Shown here in pieces: positions 41,760-50,058 of a stretch of 64,000 bases of DNA. The stretch lies in assembly GCA_035551675.1 (NCBI GenBank), contig DASZMV010000005.1:1-64000 (forward strand). Direction: 5' to 3'. Source of the DNA: JAFECT01 sp035551675 (GTDB lineage: Bacteria; Pseudomonadota; Alphaproteobacteria; Caulobacterales; Caulobacteraceae). A program made the translations under genes and the position numbers. How positions within the stretch are numbered: the stretch's first letter is position 1; every line of letters begins with the position of its first letter. The notes beneath the pieces were generated by a model. It searched no databases. It saw only the letters and a list, made by a program, of their open reading frames with translations, and was not told the origin of the DNA.

Positions 41760-43979
41760 GTGCGCGCATCCATAGTTTCGGGTCTGGTTCTGGGTCTGGC
41801 GCTGCTGACGAACCAGGCGTCGGCGCAAAGCGAGCAAGCCCGGTGGCGCGAGGAAGCCGCGAACACCGTCATCACCCGCGACGACTGGGGCATCGCCCAC
41901 GTGCACGGCAAGACCGACGCCGACGCGGTGTTCGGGATGATCTATGAACAGGCCGAGGACGACTTCAACCGGGTGGAGACCAACTATCTCATCTCGCTGG
42001 GGCGCCTGGCCCAGGCCGAGGGCGAGCAGGCGATCTATCAGGATCTGCGCGCGCGGCTCTACGTCGGCGACGAGGACCTGAAGGCGCGCTATGCGTCGAG
42101 CCCGGACTGGTTGAAGCGGCTGATGGACGCGTGGGCCGACGGGCTCAACTTCTATCTGGCCACGCACCCCGACGTTCACCCGCGCGCGATCGCCCGGTTC
42201 GAACCGTGGATGGCGCTGAGTTTCACCGAGGGCAGCATCGGCGGCGACATCGAGCGCATTCCGCTGAAGGACCTCGAGAGCTTCTACGGTCCGTTGCAGA
42301 CGGCGCAAATCGATCCGCTCGCGCCGCCGGACGCGAACCTGCCCCTGCCCGACGTCACCGGATCGAACGGCTTTGCGGTGGCGCCGTCGAACACCAAGGC
42401 CGGCAAGGCGCTGTTGTGGATCAACCCGCACACCTCGTTCTACTTTCGCTCGGAGACCCAGATGTCGAGCGACGAAGGGCTCGACGCCTATGGGGCGGCG
42501 ACCTGGGGTCAGTTCTTCATCTACCAGGGGTTCAACCCGAACACGGGCTGGATGCACACCTCCACCGGCGCCGACGTGGTCGACGAGTTCCTCGAGACCA
42601 TCGTACGCCGGGACGGCAAGCTGTTCTATCGTTACGGCTCGGAACTCCGGCCGGTCCAGGTGTCGAGCGTCACCGTGCCCTATCGCGCAACCGACGGGTC
42701 GATGAAGTCGAAGACCTTCACCGTCTATCACACCCATCACGGCCCGATTATTCGCGCCGAAGGCGACCGGTGGGTTTCCTTCGCCATGATGTACAAGCCG
42801 GTCGAGGCGCTCGAGCAATCCTACCAACGCACCAAGACGCACGACCTGGCGGGATTCCTGAAGGTCGCGGACCTGAAGGCCAATTCGTCGAACAACACCA
42901 TCTTCGCCGACTCCAAGGGCGAGATCGCCTATCTGCATCCGCAGTTTGTGCCCGTCCGCGACAAGCGCTTCGACTACACCAAGCCGGTCGACGGCTCCGA
43001 TCCCGCGACCGACTGGAAAGGTCTCACGCCGCTCAATGACCTGCCGCAGGTGATCGACCCCAAAAGCGGCTGGATCGAGAACACCAACAACGCGCCCTGG
43101 ACCGCGTCGGCGCCGGGCGACAGCCCGAAGGAAAAGGACTTCCCGCGCTACATGGACAGCGCCGGCGACTCGCCGCGCGGACGCCACGCCGTGATGGTGT
43201 TGAAGGATCGCAAGGACTTCACCCCGGACTCGCTGCGCGCCGCGGCGTTCGATTCCTACCTGGTCGGTTTTGCCGAACTCTTGCCGGGCCTGTTCGACGC
43301 CTACGATCACTTACCGGCGAACGATCCGTTGAAGGCGGAGCTGCAGGACCAGGTCGCGGAGTTGCGCGCATGGGACGACCGATGGTCGGTCTCGTCGCCG
43401 GCGACGGCGCTGGCGGTGTTCTGGGGCGACGATCTGGCCCAGCGCATCGGCGCCGACATGAAACAACGCGACGACGTGGTGCGTCAGGAGATGGCGGCCT
43501 ATCCGATGTTCGAGCGCATGCGCCGGTTCGCGACGGCGCAGGAGCGCCTGGCTTCGTTGCAGGCCGCGTCCGACCGCCTGCAGCACGATTTTGGCTCCTG
43601 GCGCACGCCGTGGGGCGAAGTGAACCGGTTTCAGCGCCTGACCGGCGACCTGGTCCAACCGTTCGACGACGCCAAGCCGTCGATCCCGATCGGCTTTACC
43701 TCGTCGGTGTGGGGTTCAATGGCGGCGTTCGGCGCCCACCGCTGGCCGGGAACCAGGCGCTACTACGGCACGCTCGGCAACAGCTTCGTGGCCGTGGTCG
43801 AGTTCGGTGACAAGGTGAAGGCGCGCGCAATCACCGCCGGTGGCGAAAGCGGTCATCCGTCCTCACCGCATTTCGACGACGAGGCGCAGCGCTATGCCGA
43901 CGGCAATCTGCGCGAGGTCTATTTCTGGCCGGAGCAACTGAAGGGCCACACCGAGCGGGTCTATCACCCCGGAGAATGA
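41760..43979 (+). CDS. Penicillin acylase family (S45) N-terminal nucleophile hydrolase
   Basis: A 739-residue exported enzyme (signal peptide about 1-22). The family is made as a precursor that cleaves itself before a Ser that becomes the N-terminal nucleophile of the beta chain. The matching site here is TGSNGFAVAPS, with Ser202 encoded at 42363. Other family motifs are the N-terminal WGIAHVHGKTDADAVF and NPHTSFYF. Relatives are acyl-homoserine-lactone and beta-lactam acylases. GTG codons at 41757 and 41760 both follow GGGAGGGG; 41760 gives the better spacing. Confidence 0.88.
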   Translation: MRASIVSGLVLGLALLTNQASAQSEQARWREEAANTVITRDDWGIAHVHGKTDADAVFGMIYEQAEDDFNRVETNYLISLGRLAQAEGEQAIYQDLRARLYVGDEDLKARYASSPDWLKRLMDAWADGLNFYLATHPDVHPRAIARFEPWMALSFTEGSIGGDIERIPLKDLESFYGPLQTAQIDPLAPPDANLPLPDVTGSNGFAVAPSNTKAGKALLWINPHTSFYFRSETQMSSDEGLDAYGAATWGQFFIYQGFNPNTGWMHTSTGADVVDEFLETIVRRDGKLFYRYGSELRPVQVSSVTVPYRATDGSMKSKTFTVYHTHHGPIIRAEGDRWVSFAMMYKPVEALEQSYQRTKTHDLAGFLKVADLKANSSNNTIFADSKGEIAYLHPQFVPVRDKRFDYTKPVDGSDPATDWKGLTPLNDLPQVIDPKSGWIENTNNAPWTASAPGDSPKEKDFPRYMDSAGDSPRGRHAVMVLKDRKDFTPDSLRAAAFDSYLVGFAELLPGLFDAYDHLPANDPLKAELQDQVAELRAWDDRWSVSSPATALAVFWGDDLAQRIGADMKQRDDVVRQEMAAYPMFERMRRFATAQERLASLQAASDRLQHDFGSWRTPWGEVNRFQRLTGDLVQPFDDAKPSIPIGFTSSVWGSMAAFGAHRWPGTRRYYGTLGNSFVAVVEFGDKVKARAITAGGESGHPSSPHFDDEAQRYADGNLREVYFWPEQLKGHTERVYHPGE

Positions 43980-43984
43980 GACGC

Positions 43985-44009
43985 GGAACTGCGGCGGGGT
44001 CCAAGGGTT
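43985..44009 (+). promoter_or_regulatory. Candidate EcfG/SigT general-stress promoter
   Basis: GGAAC (43985-43989) is followed after 16 bases by GGTT (44006-44009). This is one base from the alphaproteobacterial general-stress consensus GGAAC-N16/17-CGTT. It is placed about 30 bases before the start of an SDR gene of a stress-associated group. Confidence 0.5.
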
Positions 44010-44039
44010 GAGACTGACCCCACCGTCAGGAGTCCTGTC

Positions 44040-45047
44040 ATGACCATCAGCGAAGGCGGCGTATCTCGAGGCGCCGAACAGGCCGCGCAGGAGGAGCGCG
44101 ATCTGCAGCACCGCCGCGAGGCGAGTGAGGCGAAAAGCTTTGCCGGAAAGGACGAGCCGAAGAAGAAGGGCGCGGTTCAGGCCGGCGCGCGCCCCTATCC
44201 CGAGCCGCCGTTCCCCGGCCAGCATCTGGAGAAGACCGGCGCCGAAGCGGACATGGAGCTGAAGCCGTTCTACGACGCACCCTTCTACAAGGGTTCGGGC
44301 AAGCTGCAGGGCAAGGTCGCGCTGATCACCGGCGGCGATTCGGGCATCGGGCGTTCGGTCGCGGTGCTGTTCGCGCGCGAGGGCGCCGATGTCGCCATCG
44401 CCTATCTCGAGTCCGACGACGATGCGGACGACACCAAGCGCGCGGTCGAAAAAGAAGGCGCTCGCTGCATCTGCATCTCCGGCGACGTGGCCGATCCGGA
44501 ATTCGCCGGACAGGCTGTGCGCCGCACGATCGATGAGCTGGGACACCTCGACATCCTGGTCAACAACGCCGCCTTCCAGGAGCACACCGACGACTTCGAG
44601 AACCTGTCGGAGGAGCAGTTCGACCGCACGCTGAAGACCAATCTCTACGGCTATTTCCACATGGCCAAGGCCGCCGTGCCGTATCTGAAACAAGGCTCGG
44701 CCATCGTGATGACCGGCTCGGTCACCGGCATTCACGGCAACGAAGAGTTGCTCGACTATTCGATGACCAAGGGGGGCATCCACGCCTTCGCGCGTTCGCT
44801 GTCCAGCCACCTGATCGACAAGGGCATCCGCGTGAACGTGGTCGCGCCCGGACCGGTGTGGACGCCGCTGAACCCCGCCGACAAGGACGCGGAGAAGATC
44901 AAGACCTTCGGCGCCAAGACCAAGATGCGCCGCCCGGCCCAGCCGGAAGAAATCGCCCCGGCCTACGTGTTTCTCGCCTCGCCCCAGTGCTCCAGCTTCA
45001 TCACCGGCGAAATCTTGCCGATCCTGGGCGGCTACCACGGCGGCTGA
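44040..45047 (+). CDS. SDR-family oxidoreductase, YghA/GSP39-like
   Basis: A 335-residue NAD(P)-dependent short-chain dehydrogenase. A hydrophilic N-terminal extension of about 85 residues (rich in Glu, Lys, Pro) precedes the Rossmann domain. Motifs are ITGGDSGIGRSVA (cofactor), NNAAFQ, a Ser in MTGSVTG and YSMTKGG (catalytic Tyr and Lys), then PGPVWTPL. This architecture is typical of the general stress protein 39/YghA group found under stress sigma factors. AGGAG precedes the ATG. A candidate EcfG-type promoter lies just upstream. Confidence 0.9.
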   Translation: MTISEGGVSRGAEQAAQEERDLQHRREASEAKSFAGKDEPKKKGAVQAGARPYPEPPFPGQHLEKTGAEADMELKPFYDAPFYKGSGKLQGKVALITGGDSGIGRSVAVLFAREGADVAIAYLESDDDADDTKRAVEKEGARCICISGDVADPEFAGQAVRRTIDELGHLDILVNNAAFQEHTDDFENLSEEQFDRTLKTNLYGYFHMAKAAVPYLKQGSAIVMTGSVTGIHGNEELLDYSMTKGGIHAFARSLSSHLIDKGIRVNVVAPGPVWTPLNPADKDAEKIKTFGAKTKMRRPAQPEEIAPAYVFLASPQCSSFITGEILPILGGYHGG

Positions 45048-45058
45048 CTGTGCTATAA

Positions 45059-45085
45059 GCCTCCCCGTTGGGGCAACGGGGAGGC
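45059..45085 (+). promoter_or_regulatory. Hairpin burying the ribosome binding site
   Basis: GCCTCCCCGTT (45059-45069) pairs perfectly with AACGGGGAGGC (45075-45085), loop GGGGC. The 3' arm contains GGGGAGG, the evident Shine-Dalgarno sequence of the gene starting at 45090. It could also serve as a terminator of the SDR gene, but there is no T-run. An RNA thermometer or protein-controlled translation switch is possible. Confidence 0.6.
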
Positions 45086-45089
45086 TGTC

Positions 45090-45620
45090 ATGCGTCTGTT
45101 CGGAATTGCGCGTTTCACCGCGGTGGCGGCGGCCGTTGTGTTGGCGTTCGCGCCCGCGGCCTTGGCGGCGATGGCGCCGACTTCGGCGGGGGACACGCCC
45201 GAACCGCTGATGCGCAAGATCATGGCGTCCTATCGCGACAGCGCGAAGGGATCGAGCGCCGCGATCGGCCAGAATTACTTCGACCCGGCGTTGACCAAAC
45301 TCGACCGCGACAACGGCCGGCTGTTCGACGGCGTCGACGTGCTCGACGGCGATCCGGTGTGCCAGTGCCAGGATGTCGGCGGGACCTACAAATGGACCGG
45401 CCACAGTGAAGGCCGCGACCGCTGGGTCGCCGTGGTCAGCCGCTCCGACATGAAAACGCCGTGGCAGGTGATCTGGAAGCGGATCGGCAATCGCTGGGGC
45501 ATCTACGACGTGATCGACGAGACCGGTTCGATCCGCGGCCTGCTGGAACGCCACAACCGATGCGCCCGCGAAAAGCTCGCCCACCATCAGAAGACCGACG
45601 CCTGCGCCGAGCTGAAATAG
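45090..45620 (+). CDS. Secreted DUF3828-like protein
   Basis: A 176-residue exported protein (signal peptide about 1-27). The mature part resembles DUF3828 periplasmic proteins: a helical start (LMRKIMASYRDSAKG), NYFDPALTKL, then DGDPVCQCQDVGG and VIWKRIGNRWGIYDV. The Cys pair in VCQCQ and Cys residues near the end may form disulfides. Function of the family is unknown. Translation may be controlled by the hairpin immediately upstream. It is 42 bases after the SDR gene and may be co-transcribed with it. Confidence 0.75.
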   Translation: MRLFGIARFTAVAAAVVLAFAPAALAAMAPTSAGDTPEPLMRKIMASYRDSAKGSSAAIGQNYFDPALTKLDRDNGRLFDGVDVLDGDPVCQCQDVGGTYKWTGHSEGRDRWVAVVSRSDMKTPWQVIWKRIGNRWGIYDVIDETGSIRGLLERHNRCAREKLAHHQKTDACAELK

Positions 45621-45640
45621 GCGACCCTACGGGTTCGCAA

Positions 45641-45660
45641 CGGTTCAGGCGGATGAACCG
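45641..45660. other. Hairpin between secreted protein genes
   Basis: CGGTTCA (45641-45647) pairs with TGAACCG (45654-45660) around a 6-base loop, 20 bases after the stop of the DUF3828-like gene. No T-run follows. Confidence 0.35.
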
Positions 45661-45756
45661 AAGGTGAAGCTTCCCTGAGCCGAGCCGTTCAGATGCGCCG
45701 GCCTAATCTCCAGTCACCGTCGGTCGTACGGCGGATCGACACATGGAGATTTGACG

Positions 45757-46095
45757 ATGAAGACCAGTATCAAAGCCGCCCTGTTGGCCATGGGCCTCGC
45801 CACCGCGATCGCCGGCGCCGCCACCAGCGCCTCGGCCGAAACTCAGTGGCAGCGGAATCACCCCGCCCGGGTCGAGGTGAACCATCGCCTCGCCCATCTG
45901 CACCGCCGCGCCGCGGTCGAGCGTCGCGAAGGCGAGATGGGCGTGCGCAAGGCGCACGTCATCCGGCGCGAAGAGCGCGGCATCCGAACGCAGGAACGCC
46001 GCATCGCTTCCCGGCACGGCGGTCACCTGACGCGCCACGACGTGCGCCGGCTGAACCGCGAGGAGAACGGCGTCAGCCGCCAGGTCGGTCGCTGA
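45757..46095 (+). CDS. Small exported Arg/His-rich protein, unknown
   Basis: A 112-residue predicted periplasmic protein. A clean signal peptide (about 1-28, cleavage near ASA-ET) is followed by a highly basic, probably helical domain rich in Arg, His and Glu (RREGEMGVRKAHVIRREERG, ERRIASRHGGHL). The charged heptad-like pattern suggests a helical hairpin. The ATG at 45757 follows GGAG by nine bases. The 3' end overlaps the convergent Ste24-like gene by 23 bases. Similar small basic exported proteins occur in Caulobacterales, but I do not recognise a named family. Confidence 0.7.
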   Translation: MKTSIKAALLAMGLATAIAGAATSASAETQWQRNHPARVEVNHRLAHLHRRAAVERREGEMGVRKAHVIRREERGIRTQERRIASRHGGHLTRHDVRRLNREENGVSRQVGR

Positions 46096-47293
46096 TCCCG
46101 GTCCGGGAAGCCTCAACCGCCTCCGCCGTGTCACGCGCGACGGGGGCGGTTTTGGCGTGCGCGGCCTTCCACTGGGCGATGTGCTGCAGACGGCTGACCA
46201 GCGAAGGATGGTCGTAGAACAGCGTCTCTTCCAGCGGCGAGGGATTGGGCTTGTCGCCGCGCCAGTCGCGGATGAGCCAGAGTGCGAGCCCGTCCGGCTC
46301 CTTCGCGTGATCCAGCGAATACTGGTCGGCGCCGACGTTGATCAGACGCACGAAATTGTTGGTCGTGATCGATGAGACCGCGAGCCAGACCACCAGGAAC
46401 ATGGCCATCACCGGCATCGCTTCAGGATCCGAGGGCCACAGCGGGCGCTTGTAGCTGAGCAGGCGCTGGAAGGTGGCGAAGAAGCGGTCGGCGATGAAGA
46501 ACCCCAGGAACGTCAGCGCGCTCAGCAGCAGCGCATAGGACAGCATGTCGCGGTGCGCCTGATGGCCCATCACATGGCCCACCGCGGCGCGCGCCTCCGA
46601 GACCGGCTCGGCCAGCATGGCGCGGGTGACGTCGACGTGCGCCAGACCCCCGATGCCGCCGGTGACGTCGGCGTCGAGACCCGGACGCGGCGAAACCTGG
46701 ACGCCTTCCGCCGGCAGGTCGGTGCTGTGGATCAGGTCGAGCACGCCGTCGCGCACCGCGCCGGCCGGCGCCTCCGCCATCCCGGACGGCCCTGACACGA
46801 GCGCATCCGGCGCCCAAACCACCGCGAAGAAGAATAGGCTTAGCGCTCCGGCCGAGATCGCCCACCACGCGCGCGGCAATCGCCGGATCAGGTAGTAGAG
46901 CACCGACGCGGCGAGCGTGAACATCAGGATCGTTATCGGCGCCCGCGACCAGAACTTCAGAATCGTCGCCGGCAGGTTGGCGATCGATGCGCCGTTCTCA
47001 TCCCAGGCGCCGAAGGCCGTGCAGGTCTCCCACACCACGACCAGGGTGGCGCTGACCACCAGGGCGCAGACGGCGGTGGCGATCCACGGACGCCGGCCCT
47101 GCGCCTCCACATGCTCGCGCACCCGGGTGAGCAATCGGCCCCGGTAAATCAGGTCGGCTACGACCAGCAGCGCCAGACCAGTGACGACGGCGTCGACCTG
47201 GTGCAGCCGCGTGGCGGCCGCAGCCGCCTGCAGCTTGGCCGGCGTCAGGCCGGCGAGCCACGCCGCCGTTTCATGCGGTATCGGCGCGCTCAC
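46073..47293 (-). CDS. Ste24/M48-like membrane protein lacking the zinc-site Glu residues
   Basis: A 406-residue inner-membrane protein with several helices (about 35-52, 70-90, 118-137, 145-162, 253-272, 294-312). Its layout is that of CAAX protease 1 (Ste24, M48): after a juxtamembrane domain comes the helix AAVGHVMGHQAHRD. The metal motif HEXXH reads HVMGH (240-244): the catalytic Glu is Val241. The third ligand site, usually Glu in FEYQAD, reads INVGAD with Asn319. Both histidines remain. This suggests a pseudo-protease. Translation starts at a GTG overlapping the stop of the upstream desaturase-like gene (GTGA). Confidence 0.8.
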   Translation of the reverse strand: MSAPIPHETAAWLAGLTPAKLQAAAAATRLHQVDAVVTGLALLVVADLIYRGRLLTRVREHVEAQGRRPWIATAVCALVVSATLVVVWETCTAFGAWDENGASIANLPATILKFWSRAPITILMFTLAASVLYYLIRRLPRAWWAISAGALSLFFFAVVWAPDALVSGPSGMAEAPAGAVRDGVLDLIHSTDLPAEGVQVSPRPGLDADVTGGIGGLAHVDVTRAMLAEPVSEARAAVGHVMGHQAHRDMLSYALLLSALTFLGFFIADRFFATFQRLLSYKRPLWPSDPEAMPVMAMFLVVWLAVSSITTNNFVRLINVGADQYSLDHAKEPDGLALWLIRDWRGDKPNPSPLEETLFYDHPSLVSRLQHIAQWKAAHAKTAPVARDTAEAVEASRTGISDRPGG

Positions 47294-48108
47294 GCCTCGA
47301 GGCGCGCGGCGGGCGTCCGCCGCGTCCAGCGTTGGGTCAGCGCCTTGAACGGATAGATCATCTGGCCCAGGAAATTCGGCGGCACGCCCTCGGCGCCGTA
47401 GTCGCGGGGCAAACGGTCCATCGGCATGTGGAAGGTGCCGAAGATCAGATCGAGCACTGGAAAGGTCGGCGCGAAGTTCATGTCGCGCAGCGCCGGATCG
47501 TTGGAGTGGTGCCAGCGATGGAACACCGGCGTCGCGATTACATAGCGCAGCGGTCCGAGCGACCAGTTCAGGTTCGAATGGACAAAACAGCCGATGAAGA
47601 AGTTTACCGGCGGCACAATGACAAAGGTCAGCGGCGAAAAGCCCATCACCGCCACCAGCATGGCGACGCCCATGCTATAGACCAGGAACTGACCCGGATG
47701 GACGCGGAAGGTCGTCGTCCAGTCCACGTTCTCGGCGCTGTGGTGCACCGCATGAAACGGCCAGAGCGCCGGCGTATGAAACGCGCGGTGCAGCCAGTAC
47801 TGCACGATGTCGGTGACCACGAACACGAGCAGCACCTGCAGCGCGATCGGCAGATGCGACGCGGCGCCGTAACCATGCTGGACCGTCTGCCACACGCCCG
47901 CGGCGTCGGCGGCGAAAATCCAGCCGATCAGGAGCTTCAGCACCGCCGCGCTCAGTCCCGTGTAGGCGAAGGTGCCGACCAGATAATAGAGCACGTCGTC
48001 GGGCAGGTCCCGGCTCAGCACCTTCTGGCCCGGGTTGCAGGGCGTCAGTTTGCTGAGGCCCGCGAAGACCACAAAGGCGATGGCCACGCAAATGATCGAC
48101 CAGGGCAT
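47290..48108 (-). CDS. Sterol desaturase/fatty acid hydroxylase family membrane enzyme
   Basis: A 272-residue inner-membrane protein with four or more hydrophobic helices. The diiron-type histidine clusters are present: YWLHRAFHTPAL, FHAVHHSAENVDW and VFHRWHHSNDP, with a further HSNLNW in between. The family hydroxylates or desaturates lipids (sterols, carotenoids, fatty acids). The start is uncertain: ATG 48108 is chosen because the region upstream in the same frame (to 48240) is less protein-like and runs into the divergent gene. It is coupled to the Ste24-like gene by GTGA. Confidence 0.8.
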   Translation of the reverse strand: MPWSIICVAIAFVVFAGLSKLTPCNPGQKVLSRDLPDDVLYYLVGTFAYTGLSAAVLKLLIGWIFAADAAGVWQTVQHGYGAASHLPIALQVLLVFVVTDIVQYWLHRAFHTPALWPFHAVHHSAENVDWTTTFRVHPGQFLVYSMGVAMLVAVMGFSPLTFVIVPPVNFFIGCFVHSNLNWSLGPLRYVIATPVFHRWHHSNDPALRDMNFAPTFPVLDLIFGTFHMPMDRLPRDYGAEGVPPNFLGQMIYPFKALTQRWTRRTPAARLEA

Positions 48109-48238
48109 CCGAACCGCCGTGAATTGGGGCCCGCAACCTAGAACCAACGCCTCTAACAGCGCGTAAAAGGCTCGAATCCGGCCGCCGAACCCCTTATCAA
48201 CGGCCGGAAACCCGAAGCCGGATCCGGAGCGGCCGCCC

Positions 48239-49990
48239 ATGACCGACGCCCCTCAACCCGCACCGTCCCCCTGGCCGGCGATGTCCGTCGCCCAGGCCCA
48301 CGCCCTGATGACTCAGCCGGGCGCGGTCTTCGAGATGGAGGAGCTGGATATCCGGGGGGTCAGGACCCGCGTCTGGAAGAACGGCCCCAAGACCTTTGCC
48401 GACCTGTTCGCCACCGCCCGCGCCTGGGGCGAGCGAATCTTCGTGGTTTATGAGGGCGACCGGGTTTCTTACGAAGCCTTCGCCCGCGCGGCCCTGGTGC
48501 TGGCGCGCGAGCTGCAAGACGCCGGCCTGAACAAAGGCGACCGCGTCGCCATCGCCATGCGCAATCTGCCGGAATGGCCGGTGTGTTTTTTCGCGGCCTC
48601 GCTCTGCGGCGCCGTGGTCACGCCGCTGAACGCCTGGTGGACCGGCCAGGAACTCGAATACGGCCTGATCGATTGCGGCGCGAAGATCGCAATCCTCGAC
48701 AGCGAGCGGCTGCAGCGCCTCGCCGAGCGCCTGCCCGAATGTCCCGACCTCGAACGCGTCTACGTCGCGCGCGAACACGAGGAACTTGCGCGGCCCCGTC
48801 TGAAGAAGCTGGAAGACGTGATCGGTTTTCCCAACACCTGGGCCCAGCTCCCCGACATACCGCTGCCCGACGTCGTGATCGAGCCGGAAGACTGCGCGAC
48901 CATCCTCTATACCTCGGGCACCACCGGCGCGCCGAAGGGCGCGCTCGGCACCCATCGCAACTGCATGACCAACGTCTTGTCCGCGGCCATCTCCCAGGCG
49001 CGCACCTTCCTGCGGCGGGGCGAGGCGCCGCCGGCGCCCGATCCGGACGCGCCGCAGAAGGTCGGCTTGCTGGCCATTCCGTTCTTCCACGTCACCGGCC
49101 TCTGCGCCGTGCTCGGTCCGTCGATGTTCGCCGGCGCGCGCGTCGTCATGATGCGCCGTTGGGAACCGGAGCTGGCCTTCGCCATGATCGAGAAGGAACG
49201 GGTGACCCTGGTCGGCGGCGTGCCGACCATCGCCTGGCAGCTGCTCGAACATCCCGCGCGCGACAAGTACGATCTATCGTCGCTCGACACGGTGAGTTAC
49301 GGCGGCGCGCCCGCCGCGGCGGAACTGGTGCGGCGGATCAAGGATCATTTCCCCAAGTCGCAGCCCGGCACCGGCTGGGGCATGACGGAAACTTCCGGCA
49401 CCTTTACCCATCACTATGCCGAGGATTACGAGCACCGTCCCGACAGCTGCGGTCCCGCGGTGCCGGTCTGCGATATGAAGATCGTCGGCGCCGACGGCGA
49501 GACGCTGGCGCCGGGCGAGGTCGGCGAACTATGGGGCAAGGGCCCTAACGTTGTGGTCGGCTACTGGAACAAGCCGCAGGCCTCGGCGGAAACCTTCATC
49601 GATGGCTGGGTGAGGACCGGCGACCTCGCTCGCATCGACGAAGAGGGCTTCTGCTTCATCGTCGATCGCGCCAAGGACATGATCATCCGCGGCGGCGAGA
49701 ACATCTATTCCGCCGAAGTCGAGGCGGTGCTCTACGAACACCCCGACGTGCTGGACGCCGCCCTGGTGCCGATCGCGCACCAGTCTCTGGGCGAAGAACC
49801 CGGAGCGGTGGTCACCCTGAAGACGGAATCCGCAGCGACCGAGGACGATCTGCGGGCCCATGTCGCCGACCGCCTGGCCGCCTTCAAGACGCCCGTCCGG
49901 GTCATCCTGGTCCGCGAGATGCTGCCCCGCAACGCCAACGGTAAGATCCTCAAGGGCGAGCTGAAAAAGCTGTTCGCTCCGCCCGCTTAG
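48239..49990 (+). CDS. Long-chain/medium-chain acyl-CoA synthetase
   Basis: A 583-residue ANL-superfamily ligase. The AMP loop is ILYTSGTTGAPKG, followed by GGVPTI, WGMTETSG, the hinge DRAKDMIIRGGENIY and the C-terminal catalytic Lys in NANGKILKGELKK. It converts a fatty or aromatic acid, ATP and CoA to the acyl-CoA. It is divergent from the desaturase-like gene (130-base gap) and 68 bases upstream of the M20/ast genes. It is not clearly part of either unit. Confidence 0.88.
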   Translation: MTDAPQPAPSPWPAMSVAQAHALMTQPGAVFEMEELDIRGVRTRVWKNGPKTFADLFATARAWGERIFVVYEGDRVSYEAFARAALVLARELQDAGLNKGDRVAIAMRNLPEWPVCFFAASLCGAVVTPLNAWWTGQELEYGLIDCGAKIAILDSERLQRLAERLPECPDLERVYVAREHEELARPRLKKLEDVIGFPNTWAQLPDIPLPDVVIEPEDCATILYTSGTTGAPKGALGTHRNCMTNVLSAAISQARTFLRRGEAPPAPDPDAPQKVGLLAIPFFHVTGLCAVLGPSMFAGARVVMMRRWEPELAFAMIEKERVTLVGGVPTIAWQLLEHPARDKYDLSSLDTVSYGGAPAAAELVRRIKDHFPKSQPGTGWGMTETSGTFTHHYAEDYEHRPDSCGPAVPVCDMKIVGADGETLAPGEVGELWGKGPNVVVGYWNKPQASAETFIDGWVRTGDLARIDEEGFCFIVDRAKDMIIRGGENIYSAEVEAVLYEHPDVLDAALVPIAHQSLGEEPGAVVTLKTESAATEDDLRAHVADRLAAFKTPVRVILVREMLPRNANGKILKGELKKLFAPPA

Positions 49991-50058
49991 ACCTTGTCCT
50001 GTAAGGGGTTTTGTCCCGGGGTTGCGCAAAAAGCCTATCCCTGTAGGTTCCGCGCCGC

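Noticed and set aside
48190..48240. CCGGATCCGG palindrome upstream of the acyl-CoA synthetase
   Set aside because: A 10-base palindrome of this composition is common in GC-rich DNA and has no other support.
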